Of a stretch of DNA of 64,000 bases, positions 54,758-63,674 are shown one piece after another. The DNA is taken from NCBI RefSeq assembly GCF_028693135.1, contig NZ_JAQUVZ010000011.1, forward strand, positions 21,296 to 85,295, given 5' to 3'. Made by a program: the position numbers and the translations under genes. This DNA is from Methanosarcina sp. GTDB taxonomy: Archaea; Halobacteriota; Methanosarcinia; Methanosarcinales; Methanosarcinaceae. The stretch's first letter is position 1. Every line of letters starts with the position of its first letter. A model generated the notes under the pieces. It saw nothing but the letters and a program-made list of their open reading frames with translations. It was not told the origin of the DNA and ran no database searches.

Positions 54758-55780
54758 TTGAGAAAATCAAGCATACTTATCCTTGCTTTACTGCTGGTCG
54801 TATCGATCTTTGTATCCGGTTGTGTATCCGAAGATACAGATAAAAACGCAACTGAAAACGCCCCTGCAATTACTGAAATTAACTTCGGCTACCAGCCGAG
54901 TACCCACCAGATTGCATATATGACTGCCTATGAAAAAGGATGGTGGCAGGAAGATCTTGCACCTTACGGAATTGAAAAAATAAATGAAAACCAGTTTCCG
55001 ACAGGTGCCCCGGAAATGCAGTATATGATGACCGGACGCCTGGATGTAGCTTATGTTGGAGCAGCTCCTGCTATTACAGCCCTCAGCCAGGGCCTTGATG
55101 CTAAAATCGTTGCGCCTGTGCAGATAAATGGTTCAAGTCTTGTTCTCAGTACTGAGAAAGCCTCCCAGTACAAAAGCCCTGAAGACCTGAAAGGACTCAC
55201 AATCGCTACCTTCCCAACAGGAACAATTCAGGATACCCTGCTCAGAGAATGGCTCAAAGAAAACGGACTTGACCCTGAGAAAGATGTGGAAATCAAAGGA
55301 ATGACTCCGGGAGATGCTATTACCTCTATTTCAGCCGGACAGGTTGATGCCGTATTCCTGCCTCATCCCTCCCCTGCAATTATTGAAAAAGAAGGTAATG
55401 GACGTACTATCGTACAATCTGGAGAGATGAGTCCGAATCATGCCTGCTGTGTGCTTCTGGTTAGTGGAAAACTTATAAGAGAACACCCTGACCTTGTGGA
55501 GCAGATTGTAAAGACCCATATTAAGGCAACCGAATACAACACGGAACACATCGATGAAGCCGCCCAGATATATTCAAATAAGACCGGAACAGATCTTGAA
55601 ACTGTAAAGCTATCTCTAAATGAATGGGATGGAGCCTGGATTACAGATCCTGCACTGATTGAAAACTCAACTGTCGACTATGCCAGAATCCAGTATGAAC
55701 TCGGATACATCCAGAAACCTCTGACAAAGGAAGAAATCTTTGACACAAGCTTCTATGAAGCAGCCACCCGTGAAGAGTAA
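54758..55780 (+). CDS. ABC transporter substrate-binding lipoprotein (sulfonate/nitrate/taurine type)
   Basis: The 340-residue protein has a lipoprotein signal ILALLLVVSIFVSGC with lipobox Cys near residue 22. A SsuA/TauA-like binding domain follows: FGYQPSTHQIAYMTAYEKGWW, then GAPEMQYMMTGRLDVAYVGAAPAITA. The start is TTG 54758, well supported by gaggtg 7 nt upstream. It leads a three-gene importer with the permease (55911) and ATPase (56701). Family members take up sulfonates, taurine, nitrate, bicarbonate or thiamine precursors; which one here cannot be read from sequence. Confidence 0.9.
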   Translation: MRKSSILILALLLVVSIFVSGCVSEDTDKNATENAPAITEINFGYQPSTHQIAYMTAYEKGWWQEDLAPYGIEKINENQFPTGAPEMQYMMTGRLDVAYVGAAPAITALSQGLDAKIVAPVQINGSSLVLSTEKASQYKSPEDLKGLTIATFPTGTIQDTLLREWLKENGLDPEKDVEIKGMTPGDAITSISAGQVDAVFLPHPSPAIIEKEGNGRTIVQSGEMSPNHACCVLLVSGKLIREHPDLVEQIVKTHIKATEYNTEHIDEAAQIYSNKTGTDLETVKLSLNEWDGAWITDPALIENSTVDYARIQYELGYIQKPLTKEEIFDTSFYEAATREE

Positions 55781-55910
55781 GAAAAAATTAATACTGAAAA
55801 GAGATGAAATGTTCAACTGTCCTCTTAATAAAGGGCAGTTTGAACCCAATTTTCTCTGAAAAACAAAACGTGCCGGAAAGATAAAAAACTAAGAATCCTT
55901 TTAATAAAAC

Positions 55911-56699
55911 ATGAAAATTAATTTCAGAAAAACAGTCGAAGAAAAAGGCATTGAGACATTGTCTTTCGTCTTCGTAATTACTCTGTGGCAGCTTTTAGCA
56001 AACAGAGTTGTACAGAACAAATTGCTTCTGCCGAGTTTTTATGATGTGGTACTCGCTTTTTCCGTAATTGTCAAAACTGGACTAATTTATACGGATACCA
56101 TGACAAGTTTACTTCATTTTTCAATTGGCATTGCTGCTGCACTCATACTCGGAATCCCTCTGGGAATAGCCATGGGATGGTTCAAAGCAGCAAACAGGGC
56201 ACTCGACCCTATAATCGAAATCCTGCGTCCGATTCCTCCTCTTGCCTGGATCCCTTTTGCAATAATATGGTTCGGGCTCACCCATCAAGCAGCAGGTTTT
56301 GTTGTGTTTGTAGGAATGATCTTTCCTATTATCATCAATACCTATACGGGTTTCAAAAATGTACCGAGGGTTTATGTTGAGGCAGCAAAGGTTCTCGGTT
56401 GTAACCGGAACATAGACCTCATCCGCTTTGTTGCGCTTCCCTCAGCTATTCCCACTATTGCTGCAGGAATCAGGATTGCAATGGGCGTAGGCTGGATGTG
56501 CCTTGTAGGTGCAGAGATGTTTGGAGTCAGCAATAATGGGCTCGGATACCAGATATGGCACAATTACTACCTGCACAGGATGGATTTCGTACTCGTCTAT
56601 ATGCTCCTGCTGGGGTTCATAGGTCTTTTGATAGACCGCTTCTTCAGATACTACGTGGATGAAAAACTGCTCAGATGGAAGTCCGGGACTGTGGTATAA
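55911..56699 (+). CDS. ABC transporter permease (SsuC/TauC type)
   Basis: The 262-residue membrane protein has about six spans. The EAA loop of ABC permeases is in VYVEAAKVLGCNRNIDLIRFVALPSAIPTI, near residues 155-185, and binds the ATPase subunit. A hairpin around 55811-55843 (gttcaactgtcc against gggcagtttgaac) separates it from the binding-protein gene. That could lower downstream expression so that binding protein exceeds permease. The stop codon at 56697-56699 is one base before the ATPase start, so translation is coupled. Confidence 0.9.
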   Translation: MKINFRKTVEEKGIETLSFVFVITLWQLLANRVVQNKLLLPSFYDVVLAFSVIVKTGLIYTDTMTSLLHFSIGIAAALILGIPLGIAMGWFKAANRALDPIIEILRPIPPLAWIPFAIIWFGLTHQAAGFVVFVGMIFPIIINTYTGFKNVPRVYVEAAKVLGCNRNIDLIRFVALPSAIPTIAAGIRIAMGVGWMCLVGAEMFGVSNNGLGYQIWHNYYLHRMDFVLVYMLLLGFIGLLIDRFFRYYVDEKLLRWKSGTVV

Positions 56700-56700
56700 A

Positions 56701-57465
56701 ATGGGAAGAGTAAGTGTAAAAAACGTTTCGCGTGTATTTAGCAAAAAAGAAGATAATTCCGGGACCGAAGCTCTGCATAATATAAGTTTTGATGTACAGG
56801 ATGGAGAGTTTATCTGCCTCCTCGGCCCTTCAGGCTGCGGAAAGACAACGCTGCTCCGGATAACTGCAGGGCTTGAGACCCTGACCTCAGGAGAGATCAC
56901 ACTCAATGGAGTTCCTATAACAGGCCCTGACCCCAAAAGAGGCATGGTTTTCCAGCAGTATTCCCTCTTTCCCTGGAGGACCGTGATAGACAACATCACC
57001 TTTGGGCTGGAAATGCAGGGAATCAAAAAGAAGGAAGCCCGGAAACAAGTGGAAAAGTATCTGGAACTTGTTGGCCTGGGGCAGTTCAAAAACAGCTATC
57101 CGCACGAGCTTTCAGGAGGCATGCAGCAGAGAGCAGCCATTGCAAGAGCCCTCTCTAATGAGCCAGAGGTCCTCCTTATGGACGAACCCTTCGGAGCTCT
57201 TGATGCCCAGACTCGAAATGTACTCCAGGATGAACTCCTGAAGATATGGGAACAAAAACATGTAACATTCCTTTTTGTAACACACAGCGTGGATGAAGCT
57301 GTCGTCCTCTCTGACAGGATAGTGGTTATGACCTCCAGACCAGGAAGGATAAAGGAGATTATAAAAGTGGAACTCCCACGTCCGCGAAGCCGCACAAGTC
57401 CGGAAGTAAACAATTTAAGGGACCATGTCCTCAAACTTCTGGAAGAGGAACGGTTCAGTAAGTAA
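56701..57465 (+). CDS. ABC transporter ATP-binding protein (SsuB/TauB type)
   Basis: The 254-residue protein has all ABC motifs: LLGPSGCGKTTLLR (Walker A), QQYSLFPW (Q-loop), LSGGMQQRAAIARAL (signature), LLMDEPFGALD (Walker B) and FVTHSVDEAV (switch His). ATG 56701 lies one base after the permease stop. A longer in-frame start at 56659 would overlap the permease and is not needed. It powers the importer described at 54758. Confidence 0.93.
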   Translation: MGRVSVKNVSRVFSKKEDNSGTEALHNISFDVQDGEFICLLGPSGCGKTTLLRITAGLETLTSGEITLNGVPITGPDPKRGMVFQQYSLFPWRTVIDNITFGLEMQGIKKKEARKQVEKYLELVGLGQFKNSYPHELSGGMQQRAAIARALSNEPEVLLMDEPFGALDAQTRNVLQDELLKIWEQKHVTFLFVTHSVDEAVVLSDRIVVMTSRPGRIKEIIKVELPRPRSRTSPEVNNLRDHVLKLLEEERFSK

Positions 57466-57506
57466 ATTGTTAAAAAAGTGCAAAGAAGTCATGAACTAAC
57501 AGAAGA

Positions 57507-57935
57507 TCATTGTTCGGCACGAATAATTACTTTTGTTAGCGGTTCCACTCTTTTCACGACAACCTTTCCCACAAGCTCAAGAGTCCCTCCCGCCTTTACT
57601 GAACCTAGAGAGCAGCCAGGTCTTACACGGATGTCCCCCTCACAGGCTGCAACATTTACCTTTGCTCCGTCAAGGAGAACAAGTTCGGAAACCGTTTGTA
57701 TACTACCCAGAATTTGTACTGCCGCACAGACAAGGGCACTTCCGGCTTTCACATTGCCCTGAATAATCGAACCTTTTCCGAGTTCAAGCCGGCCCGATAC
57801 GGTGAGATTTTTCCAGAACTTCACGTCCTGCCCGACAATAACATTGCCGTCCAGCATAAGGGCCTCTTCAAAAAAAGCTCTTTTTTCAATCACGTAAGTA
57901 TTGGACCGGGGGTGGTACTTGATAAAGCGCATCAT
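57507..57935 (-). CDS. Bactofilin-like polymer-forming protein
   Basis: The 142-residue protein is almost all short beta strands with regular Gly and Val: DGNVIVGQDVKFWKNLTVSG, RLELGKGSIIQGNVKAGSAL, VNVAACEGDIRVRPGC. The period fits a narrow beta helix as in bactofilins (DUF583), which form filaments without nucleotide. Two adjacent ATG codons at the start are both possible. It is convergent with the ABC ATPase gene. A cytoskeletal or scaffold role is inferred from fold pattern only. Confidence 0.65.
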   Translation of the reverse strand: MMRFIKYHPRSNTYVIEKRAFFEEALMLDGNVIVGQDVKFWKNLTVSGRLELGKGSIIQGNVKAGSALVCAAVQILGSIQTVSELVLLDGAKVNVAACEGDIRVRPGCSLGSVKAGGTLELVGKVVVKRVEPLTKVIIRAEQ

Positions 57936-58219
57936 TAGTTAATCACTCTGGGTTACTGTCCCCGGCTATCAATCTAAGAAAGCCGCAAACAACTGGTTTT
58001 TAAGGCATCGGAAAAAACTTTATCAATTGGATTTCAAAGTATGATTGAACATCTATTATATAATAGCATCGAATGTTCACTATCAGAGACCCCAACAAAA
58101 GATTGGTAAAGGTTAATGTGTGAACAAGGGAAACGAAACCAGAAAAACCAGACTGAAAAAAAGAGATCCCGACACATTCTAGAAGCCGGAAATTAGTGAA
58201 AATATCTAAAATTTACAAC
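57936..58219. other. Gap between the bactofilin-like gene and the TRAM cluster
   Basis: No gene seen. The bactofilin-like promoter lies at its left end and the TRAM terminator follows its right end. Confidence 0.4.
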
Positions 58220-58258
58220 AAAAAGACTGAAAAATGATTAATTTACGATTTTTCAGTC
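58220..58258 (-). terminator. Terminator of the last TRAM gene
   Basis: gactgaaaaat (58225-58235) and atttttcagtc (58248-58258) are perfect 11-bp arms. Read on the minus strand, TTTTT follows the stem. It lies about 30 bp after the TRAM stop codon at 58287. Confidence 0.8.
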
Positions 58259-58286
58259 CTATTGTCCTTATATTAAATTGTCCTGC

Positions 58287-58493
58287 TTACTCAACAAGGC
58301 TGGCAAAACCGTATTTGGGGAGTACCCTTTCGATTTTAATCCTGACCTCATCGCCGACCTTGGTGCCCGGGACAAAGACTACAAAGCCCTCTATGCGGGC
58401 AATGCCATCTCCCTGGCGGGCGAGGTCCTGAATTGTAACATCGTAGACTTCGCCTTCTTCAACAGGAACAGGGCTACTTTCTTCTCTGAACAT
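58287..58493 (-). CDS. TRAM domain protein (copy 1)
   Basis: The 68-residue protein is a single TRAM domain, an OB-like RNA-binding fold: EGEVYDVTIQDLARQGDGIARIEGFVVFVPG, then VGDEVRIKIERVLPKYGFASLVE. In methanogens free-standing TRAM proteins act as RNA chaperones, like bacterial cold-shock proteins; one from Methanolobus is cold-induced. The start is ATG 58493 (MFREES) since the AAAGGAATGAT ribosome-binding site lies before it; an ATG three codons upstream is part of that site. It is the fourth and last of a minus-strand cluster. Confidence 0.9.
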   Translation of the reverse strand: MFREESSPVPVEEGEVYDVTIQDLARQGDGIARIEGFVVFVPGTKVGDEVRIKIERVLPKYGFASLVE

Positions 58494-58550
58494 TAAAATC
58501 ATTCCTTTAATTTAATAATATTGGCGTAACAGAGTAGTTATCAGTTGAAC

Positions 58551-58757
58551 TTACTCGACAACGCTTCCAAATGCAAATTTTGGAAGTACTCTTTCGACCT
58601 TTATGCGAACTTCATCGCCGACTTTGGTGCCTGGGACAAAGATAACAAAGCCCTCTATTCGAGCAATGCCGTCTCCCTGACGAGCAAGATCCTGAATTGT
58701 AACATCGTAAACTTCGCCCTCTTCAACAGGGACTGAGCGACTTTCTTCTCTGAACAT
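58551..58757 (-). CDS. TRAM domain protein (copy 2)
   Basis: It is almost identical to copy 3 across the first 45 residues (FREESRSVPVEEGEVYDVTI) and ends VERVLPKFAFGSVVE. Its own AAGGAATGG site precedes ATG 58757. It differs from copy 3 by PGTKVGDEVRIK against PNTSVGDEVQIK. The 58-bp gap to the next copy is AT-rich. Confidence 0.9.
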   Translation of the reverse strand: MFREESRSVPVEEGEVYDVTIQDLARQGDGIARIEGFVIFVPGTKVGDEVRIKVERVLPKFAFGSVVE

Positions 58758-58823
58758 AAAAACCATTCCTTAATTATTTGATTTAATTTTTAGCATTAAT
58801 TTAATTGATTCTTTTACCCACAC

Positions 58824-59030
58824 TTACTCAACAACACTTGCAAATGCAAACTTGGGAAGAACCCTTTCGACCTTAATCTGAACTTCATCGCCAACACTGG
58901 TGTTAGGGACAAAGATAACAAAGCCCTCTATTCGAGCAATGCCGTCTCCCTGGCGAGCAAGATCCTGAATTGTAACATCGTAAACTTCGCCCTCTTCAAC
59001 AGGGACTGAGCGACTTTCTTCTCTGAACAT
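58824..59030 (-). CDS. TRAM domain protein (copy 3)
   Basis: A single TRAM domain of 68 residues with the same N-terminus as copy 2 and the same ribosome-binding site as copy 1. Nucleotide identity with copy 2 is very high over the first two thirds, which points to recent duplication or gene conversion. Confidence 0.9.
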   Translation of the reverse strand: MFREESRSVPVEEGEVYDVTIQDLARQGDGIARIEGFVIFVPNTSVGDEVQIKVERVLPKFAFASVVE

Positions 59031-59105
59031 TAAAATCATTCCTTTAATTTTACTTTAATTTAAACTTACATAATTAACTAATTTAACTAATTTCTCAACC
59101 CAAAC

Positions 59106-59312
59106 TTACTCGACAACGCTTGCAAATGCAAATTTCGAAAGTACCCTTTCGACCTTAATCTGGACTTCGTCGCCAACACTTGTATTCGGGACAAAAACTA
59201 CAAAGCCTTCGATACGGGCGATGCCGTCTCCCTGGCGAGCGATATCCTGAATAGTTACGTCGTAAGTTTCGCCCTCTTCAACGGGCACAGAAATACGTTC
59301 TTCTCTAAACAT
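59106..59312 (-). CDS. TRAM domain protein (copy 4, first of the cluster)
   Basis: The most diverged copy (FREERISVPVEEGETYDVTI, ending LSKFAFASVVE) and the promoter-proximal one. Its upstream region (59313-59520) should hold the main promoter, though each gene also has an AT-rich gap of 50-70 bp that could contain its own. Confidence 0.9.
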   Translation of the reverse strand: MFREERISVPVEEGETYDVTIQDIARQGDGIARIEGFVVFVPNTSVGDEVQIKVERVLSKFAFASVVE

Positions 59313-59862
59313 TAGATTCATTCCTTTAACTTCTGTTAATCAGCTTATGAAAGCTCCATAGACAGAACAGAAAAGAGTAAAAACAGTACTTAACAAGCCA
59401 AACTTGAGTAAACCAAATTTAGGAAGTACACATTCTACTTAATCTATTACGGTGAACTAATCCACAATAGAGCTTCGGATAAGTCAATTAATTGGTCATA
59501 CTCATATCCGCTTGTATATAATATTTTGCTTTAATACATTGCAAAAAAGAAAAATAAAGAAGTTAGAAGGTTATTTGAAACTTGGTTTCCAGAGTTCATT
59601 GGTCTTAATTCAAAAACACAATAAGTAAGGACAATTTGGAACAATTAATATAGAAAATAAAACTATACAGAATAAAAGTCATTATCACTATAGAAAGTAA
59701 CTAGTTCACATAAAAGAATAATTTATCCGAATATTAAGGCGAACGCAATAAAACCTGCATTTATGTTCTGAAAAACTATATGGAGTGCCTTCGTAGGCGT
59801 AACCTATAAATATTTGAAAATACATTCTGAGAGTCGCTCATTAAATGAGAACTACAATGCGT
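59313..59862. other. Divergent gap between TRAM genes and tRNA-Lys
   Basis: AT-rich. A TATA element cctataaata (59803-59812) lies about 55 bp before the tRNA and fits its promoter. The TRAM promoter is somewhere near 59350-59520. No other gene is seen. Confidence 0.5.
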
Positions 59863-59936
59863 GGGCTCGTAGCTTAGTCAGGCAGAGCGATGGACTCTTA
59901 ATCCATAGGTCGGGGGTTCAAATCCCTTCGAGCCCG
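59863..59936 (+). tRNA. tRNA-Lys, anticodon CTT
   Basis: GGGCTCG (59863-59869) pairs with CGAGCCC (59929-59935), with discriminator G at 59936. The anticodon stem is ATGGA/TCCAT with loop CTCTTAA, so the anticodon is CTT (59897-59899). The T arm is GGGGG-TTCAAAT-CCC with one offset pair. No CCA is encoded and no intron is visible. Confidence 0.97.
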
Positions 59937-60374
59937 CTATTTCACTAATCTCTTTTATAGTTTTATCATTTTATAGTTCTTTCTCATAATTCTTTTTCGG
60001 AAATCGTTTCAAACCTTTATCAGGTTCTTTTCAGGTTCTTTTAAACCTTTATCCGGCTCTTTAAATTTCAGCTGATGATGCAGATAACCCGGCTGAAGAG
60101 TATTTATGAAGCCTTAAAGTTTGGGAATATGATAAGAAACCTTATGCGCTATGCTCTCCTAAGCATATAAACTCTCAGATTTAGGCAACTCTAAAAGATC
60201 TTTCAGAAACCCTATTCAGTAAAAGAAACAATCGAATCCGGTAGAGAGAAATGTCAATTACCCCTGAGATAAACTCAGGGGTTTCCTGTTGAAGGTTTAC
60301 GAATTGAAGGAAGAAGTTATCAACCAGAAAGACAAAATTTGAAATTAAAAAAAGAAAAACATTGGAGTGCCCTG
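59937..60374. other. Gap between tRNA-Lys and the CopG-type gene
   Basis: T-rich tracts after the tRNA (59941-60060) probably end its transcript. Hairpin copy D lies at 60253-60295, just before the CopG-type gene. Confidence 0.5.
60253..60295 (+). repeat. Dispersed palindromic element (copy D)
   Basis: gtcaattacccctgagataaactcaggggtttcctgttgaagg has perfect arms cccctgag (60261-60268) and ctcagggg (60274-60281). It is upstream of the CopG-type gene and so cannot be its terminator. Confidence 0.7.
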
Positions 60375-60545
60375 ATGCCAAAAGTAAGTGTTGAAATCCC
60401 TCAAGAGCTCCTGAATGACCTCAACAGGCATGTGGGAGATAATAAAAAATTCGTCAGCCAGTCTGATGCTATCCGAACCTCAATTCGTAAAATGCTGGAC
60501 ATGATGGACGACATAGATAGGAGACGCGGAAGGCTGAATGAGTAA
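60375..60545 (+). CDS. CopG/ribbon-helix-helix regulator
   Basis: The 56-residue protein MPKVSVEIPQELLNDLNRH continues to SQSDAIRTSIRKMLDMMDD. A beta strand and two helices make a ribbon-helix-helix fold of the CopG/NikR N-terminal type. ggagtg (60364-60369) precedes ATG 60375. It has no partner toxin next to it, so it is more likely a free-standing transcription factor than an antitoxin. The target is unknown. Confidence 0.8.
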   Translation: MPKVSVEIPQELLNDLNRHVGDNKKFVSQSDAIRTSIRKMLDMMDDIDRRRGRLNE

Positions 60546-60879
60546 CTCGTGAAATTCAAAGAGAAGCCCGTGAAGATAAAAAATAGAAAATAGAAAATAG
60601 AAAAAGTCACGCGGAAGCAAAAACAGAAACTTAACCTGAAAAATGATAACGGAAACCTAACCTGAAGGCTGATCTGAACCCGAAAATTTTATAAAATTAT
60701 CAGAATCTGAAAAACCACCCCTTTATTTCTACTGTGTTTTGGAATCAGTCGCTAATTTTAAGAGATTCCTGCAGTCCAGCAGAATTTCCACTGGAAATAA
60801 AAATGAGGGCTGAACTGTATAGTTCAGAGAACTTTTTGAATGTTTCTGAGAGACTTATCAAAAAGAAATGGTTTCAGGG
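60546..60879. other. Gap after the CopG-type gene
   Basis: Three copies of an 8-bp atagaaaa unit lie near 60580-60605. Nothing else is recognised. Confidence 0.45.
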
Positions 60880-61914
60880 TTAACAACTTTCCCTGAAATC
60901 CCTGATGCCCTGCGCAACGTTCGAAAGCAGGATAAAAGCTATCTTCTGGTTGGGCCAGGCGCCCAAACCGCAGTCCGGACCCACATACTTAATCAGGCTG
61001 CCAAACCGTCTGTAAGCCAGCTTCAGCCTTTTTGCAATAACGGCCGGTGTTTCCAGTTGCGTAACAATTTCAGGAAGATACTGTTGATCCTTCCAGATGT
61101 TGGTAGAGTATTTCTCGTTCAGGACTCCTGCCAGGGAATAGATATCTGTTCTTGCAATTCCGAGCCTCAGGAAAGAATCCGTGTCTTCAAGCATTTTTTT
61201 GTCAATAAGCTCCAGATAGGAAGGCGTGCCCGCAGACTCCACCCCTATTACATTGATTGTAGGAGTCTCGCACGCAAAATTATAGTAAAGGGCGGAATGA
61301 AGATGAATTTCCACATCAGCTCCCCGCTTACTCGCTGCCCTGGAGGCTTCGGTAAGGGCAGAGACGATATCGTTCTCATCAAAGGCAAGTTCAGGGTTCA
61401 GCCCTATGCTTGGCTCATCAATTGAAACTGTTGTAATCTTGAAATGTTTTGCAGATTTCATTGAGTTCCGGACGAATTTGTTTACACTTTTTGCAAAAAG
61501 AGAATATATGTCCGTATAATGTGTACCCCCAAATTCCTTCAGGTAAAGTTCGGTTGGGCCGGTTACGCAGATCCGGACCTTTAAGGTTTCCCCGAATTTT
61601 TCTTTATAGGCTTTTGCAACCGTTTCTATAGCCTCAAGCTCTTCGATCCTTGCGCACTCCAGTTTTACTTCAAAGGGGCTTTCAGTACATTCAGAATCCC
61701 GGATAACCTTCAGGAATTGTTCATTCATATCCTGGTACTGAGGATAAGTGGGAACCTCTACGCCTGCATCGATTTTCTGCTGAAAAGCATCATTGATTAC
61801 AGTAAAGAGTTTCTCATCTTCTGATCTTGTTTTAAAGGCGTTTTGTACCCATTCCTTGCTGACTCCTTCGGGGAGGGGATAACTTCCGATATCGTCAAAA
61901 ATGATTTCTTGCAT
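60880..61914 (-). CDS. MetE-core methionine synthase (archaeal, short form), paralogue 1
   Basis: The 344-residue protein corresponds to the C-terminal catalytic half of cobalamin-independent methionine synthase; the N-terminal folate-binding half is missing. DIGSYPLPEG, VTGPTELYL, SIDEPSIGLN and GPDCGLGAWP are family motifs. Zinc ligands expected from MetE are a His in EIHLHSALY, the Glu in VIGVESAG and the Cys in PDCGLG; the usual second ligand of the HxC pair is a His here. Short forms of this kind in methanogens take the methyl group from a corrinoid protein instead of a folate (the Mes families). It follows paralogue 2 by 115 bp on the same strand. Confidence 0.88.
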   Translation of the reverse strand: MQEIIFDDIGSYPLPEGVSKEWVQNAFKTRSEDEKLFTVINDAFQQKIDAGVEVPTYPQYQDMNEQFLKVIRDSECTESPFEVKLECARIEELEAIETVAKAYKEKFGETLKVRICVTGPTELYLKEFGGTHYTDIYSLFAKSVNKFVRNSMKSAKHFKITTVSIDEPSIGLNPELAFDENDIVSALTEASRAASKRGADVEIHLHSALYYNFACETPTINVIGVESAGTPSYLELIDKKMLEDTDSFLRLGIARTDIYSLAGVLNEKYSTNIWKDQQYLPEIVTQLETPAVIAKRLKLAYRRFGSLIKYVGPDCGLGAWPNQKIAFILLSNVAQGIRDFRESC

Positions 61915-62028
61915 GCTCTCTTAGTATACCTTTAAGAATTTATCATTATTGGGAAGACAGTAAAATTATAAAAAAACAGAGGAGAAAACAGGGGAATTTT
62001 CCTGCTCTTATCCGGTGATTTCCCCGAG

Positions 62029-63072
62029 TTACTCCTGATTTTTCATTTCTGCATTAAATGCATTGATGCCTTTTGCCGTATTCTCAAGCAGCCTGAAAGC
62101 AAGTTCCTGGTCCGGCCAGTATGCCAGCCCACAGTCCGGACTTGCATATTTTATGCGGTCCCCGAGAATAGAAGAGGCTTTCTGAAGCCGCTTTTTAATG
62201 ACCTCGGGAGTTTCCATATCAGTAACAATCTTTTGCATGTATTCTTTTTCCTTCCAGGCATTGACTCCATAGGTCTCGTTAACCATACCCATAAGGCTGG
62301 AAATATCAGTCCTCGAGACCCCAAGCCTTATGTAAGTATTCGAGTCCTCCAGGACTTTTTTGTCCATCAGGTCTATGTAAGAGGGAGTTGCAGCATACTC
62401 AAACCCTATAACATTGATAGGGGTCTCACAAACAAGTTTATATTTTAATGGAGAGTGCAGATGGATCTCCATATCTGCTCCCTGTTTTCGCGCGTAGGTA
62501 GAAACCAGAGTCAGGGCAGAGATAATATCAGAGTCAGAAAACTGGATTCTATCGTTCATTCCAAGACTTGGTTCATCCAGAGAAATAACCTTGATTTTGA
62601 AATTTTTCGCAGCTTTAAACGCCTGCTTTATAAAATATTCGATATTCAGAGCCATGATATGATATGCATCTGAAAAAGCAGTTGCTCCGAAAGCCTGAAG
62701 GTACAGGTCCGTAGGGCCAGCAACGCAAACTCTAACCCCTAGAGTTTCTCCTGTCTCTTCCCTGTACTGCTTTGCAACCTCATCAATTATCTCCAGCTCA
62801 AGGATTTTTGCGTTTTCCTCTTTTACCACATAAGGTTCATAACAGTTCTTTTCATCTTTGATTATGTCCAGAAACTGCCCTATCATATCCCGGAACTGCG
62901 GATAGGTAGGAACGTGCACTCCAACATCTATTTTTCTCTGGAAAGTCTCCCTTACCAGAGAAAAGAGTTTTTCGTCCTCGTCCCGGTTTTCAGCTGCAAC
63001 TTTCACCCATTCCCTGGTGAGGCCCTCAGGTGTGGGAAGGCTGCCTCCATCGATAAAAGTAATGTCCTGCAT
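62029..63072 (-). CDS. MetE-core methionine synthase (archaeal, short form), paralogue 2
   Basis: The 347-residue protein is a clear paralogue of the gene at 60880, with the same motifs (DGGSLPTPEG, VAGPTDLYL, SLDEPSLGMN, SPDCGLAYWPDQ) and the same HLH in place of HxC. The conserved catalytic features in both copies suggest that both are active. They may use different methyl donors or act under different conditions. It has no ribosome-binding site; TATA-like cttataatac lies about 33 bp upstream of ATG 63072, so a leaderless or short-leader transcript is possible. Confidence 0.88.
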   Translation of the reverse strand: MQDITFIDGGSLPTPEGLTREWVKVAAENRDEDEKLFSLVRETFQRKIDVGVHVPTYPQFRDMIGQFLDIIKDEKNCYEPYVVKEENAKILELEIIDEVAKQYREETGETLGVRVCVAGPTDLYLQAFGATAFSDAYHIMALNIEYFIKQAFKAAKNFKIKVISLDEPSLGMNDRIQFSDSDIISALTLVSTYARKQGADMEIHLHSPLKYKLVCETPINVIGFEYAATPSYIDLMDKKVLEDSNTYIRLGVSRTDISSLMGMVNETYGVNAWKEKEYMQKIVTDMETPEVIKKRLQKASSILGDRIKYASPDCGLAYWPDQELAFRLLENTAKGINAFNAEMKNQE

Positions 63073-63674
63073 ATGTGTTAAGTAAGACAGATCGAGTATT
63101 ATAAGTATTGGAATTACTCTGAGTAATAAATTAAAAAGTGATCGATGCTGAAACTTTTTTAATTAAAGAATAGATGCTGAGACTTTTTAAAGTATGATTG
63201 TATTAATTATTTCAATCAGTATATATAAAAAGAAATTTAAGGTATTGAAGATTATGTAGAGAAAGGGAGATTTAGAGAATAATTCTCTAAAACGTTCTTC
63301 AAGGGAAAAGGGCGGTAATTAAAGGGAAATAAAGTAAGGCTTGATGGGGATAAATAGCTAGGTAAAGCCTTGAATTATGTAAAAATAATATAAATGTTCA
63401 GCCCTTAAAGGCGTATAACATTATTGAAAAAATGTATATGATTCTTTAAGATAATTTCTCAAAACTGATCCAGAAAGAAGAGCTTCCAGAAGCTGAATTT
63501 TTCCGGAAATTAAGTTTTCCAGGGACTGAACCAGAAAGCAGGATCAAGAACCAGATAAAGAGTTAGATCCAGACTAAAATCCCATAATTTCAGCCCTTCC
63601 CTGATATTGTTGAAATAATCCTCAGCATTCAACCATAATTGTGTCTTCAATCAGAAATTTTGGGGGTATGAATT
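63073..63674. other. Divergent AT-rich gap before the asparagine-synthase-like gene
   Basis: Contains short inverted repeats (aaggctt near 63334 with aagcctt near 63364) and an open but startless frame around 63460-63560 that is probably noise. The Shine-Dalgarno sequence of the next gene is ggggg at 63662-63666. Confidence 0.4.
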
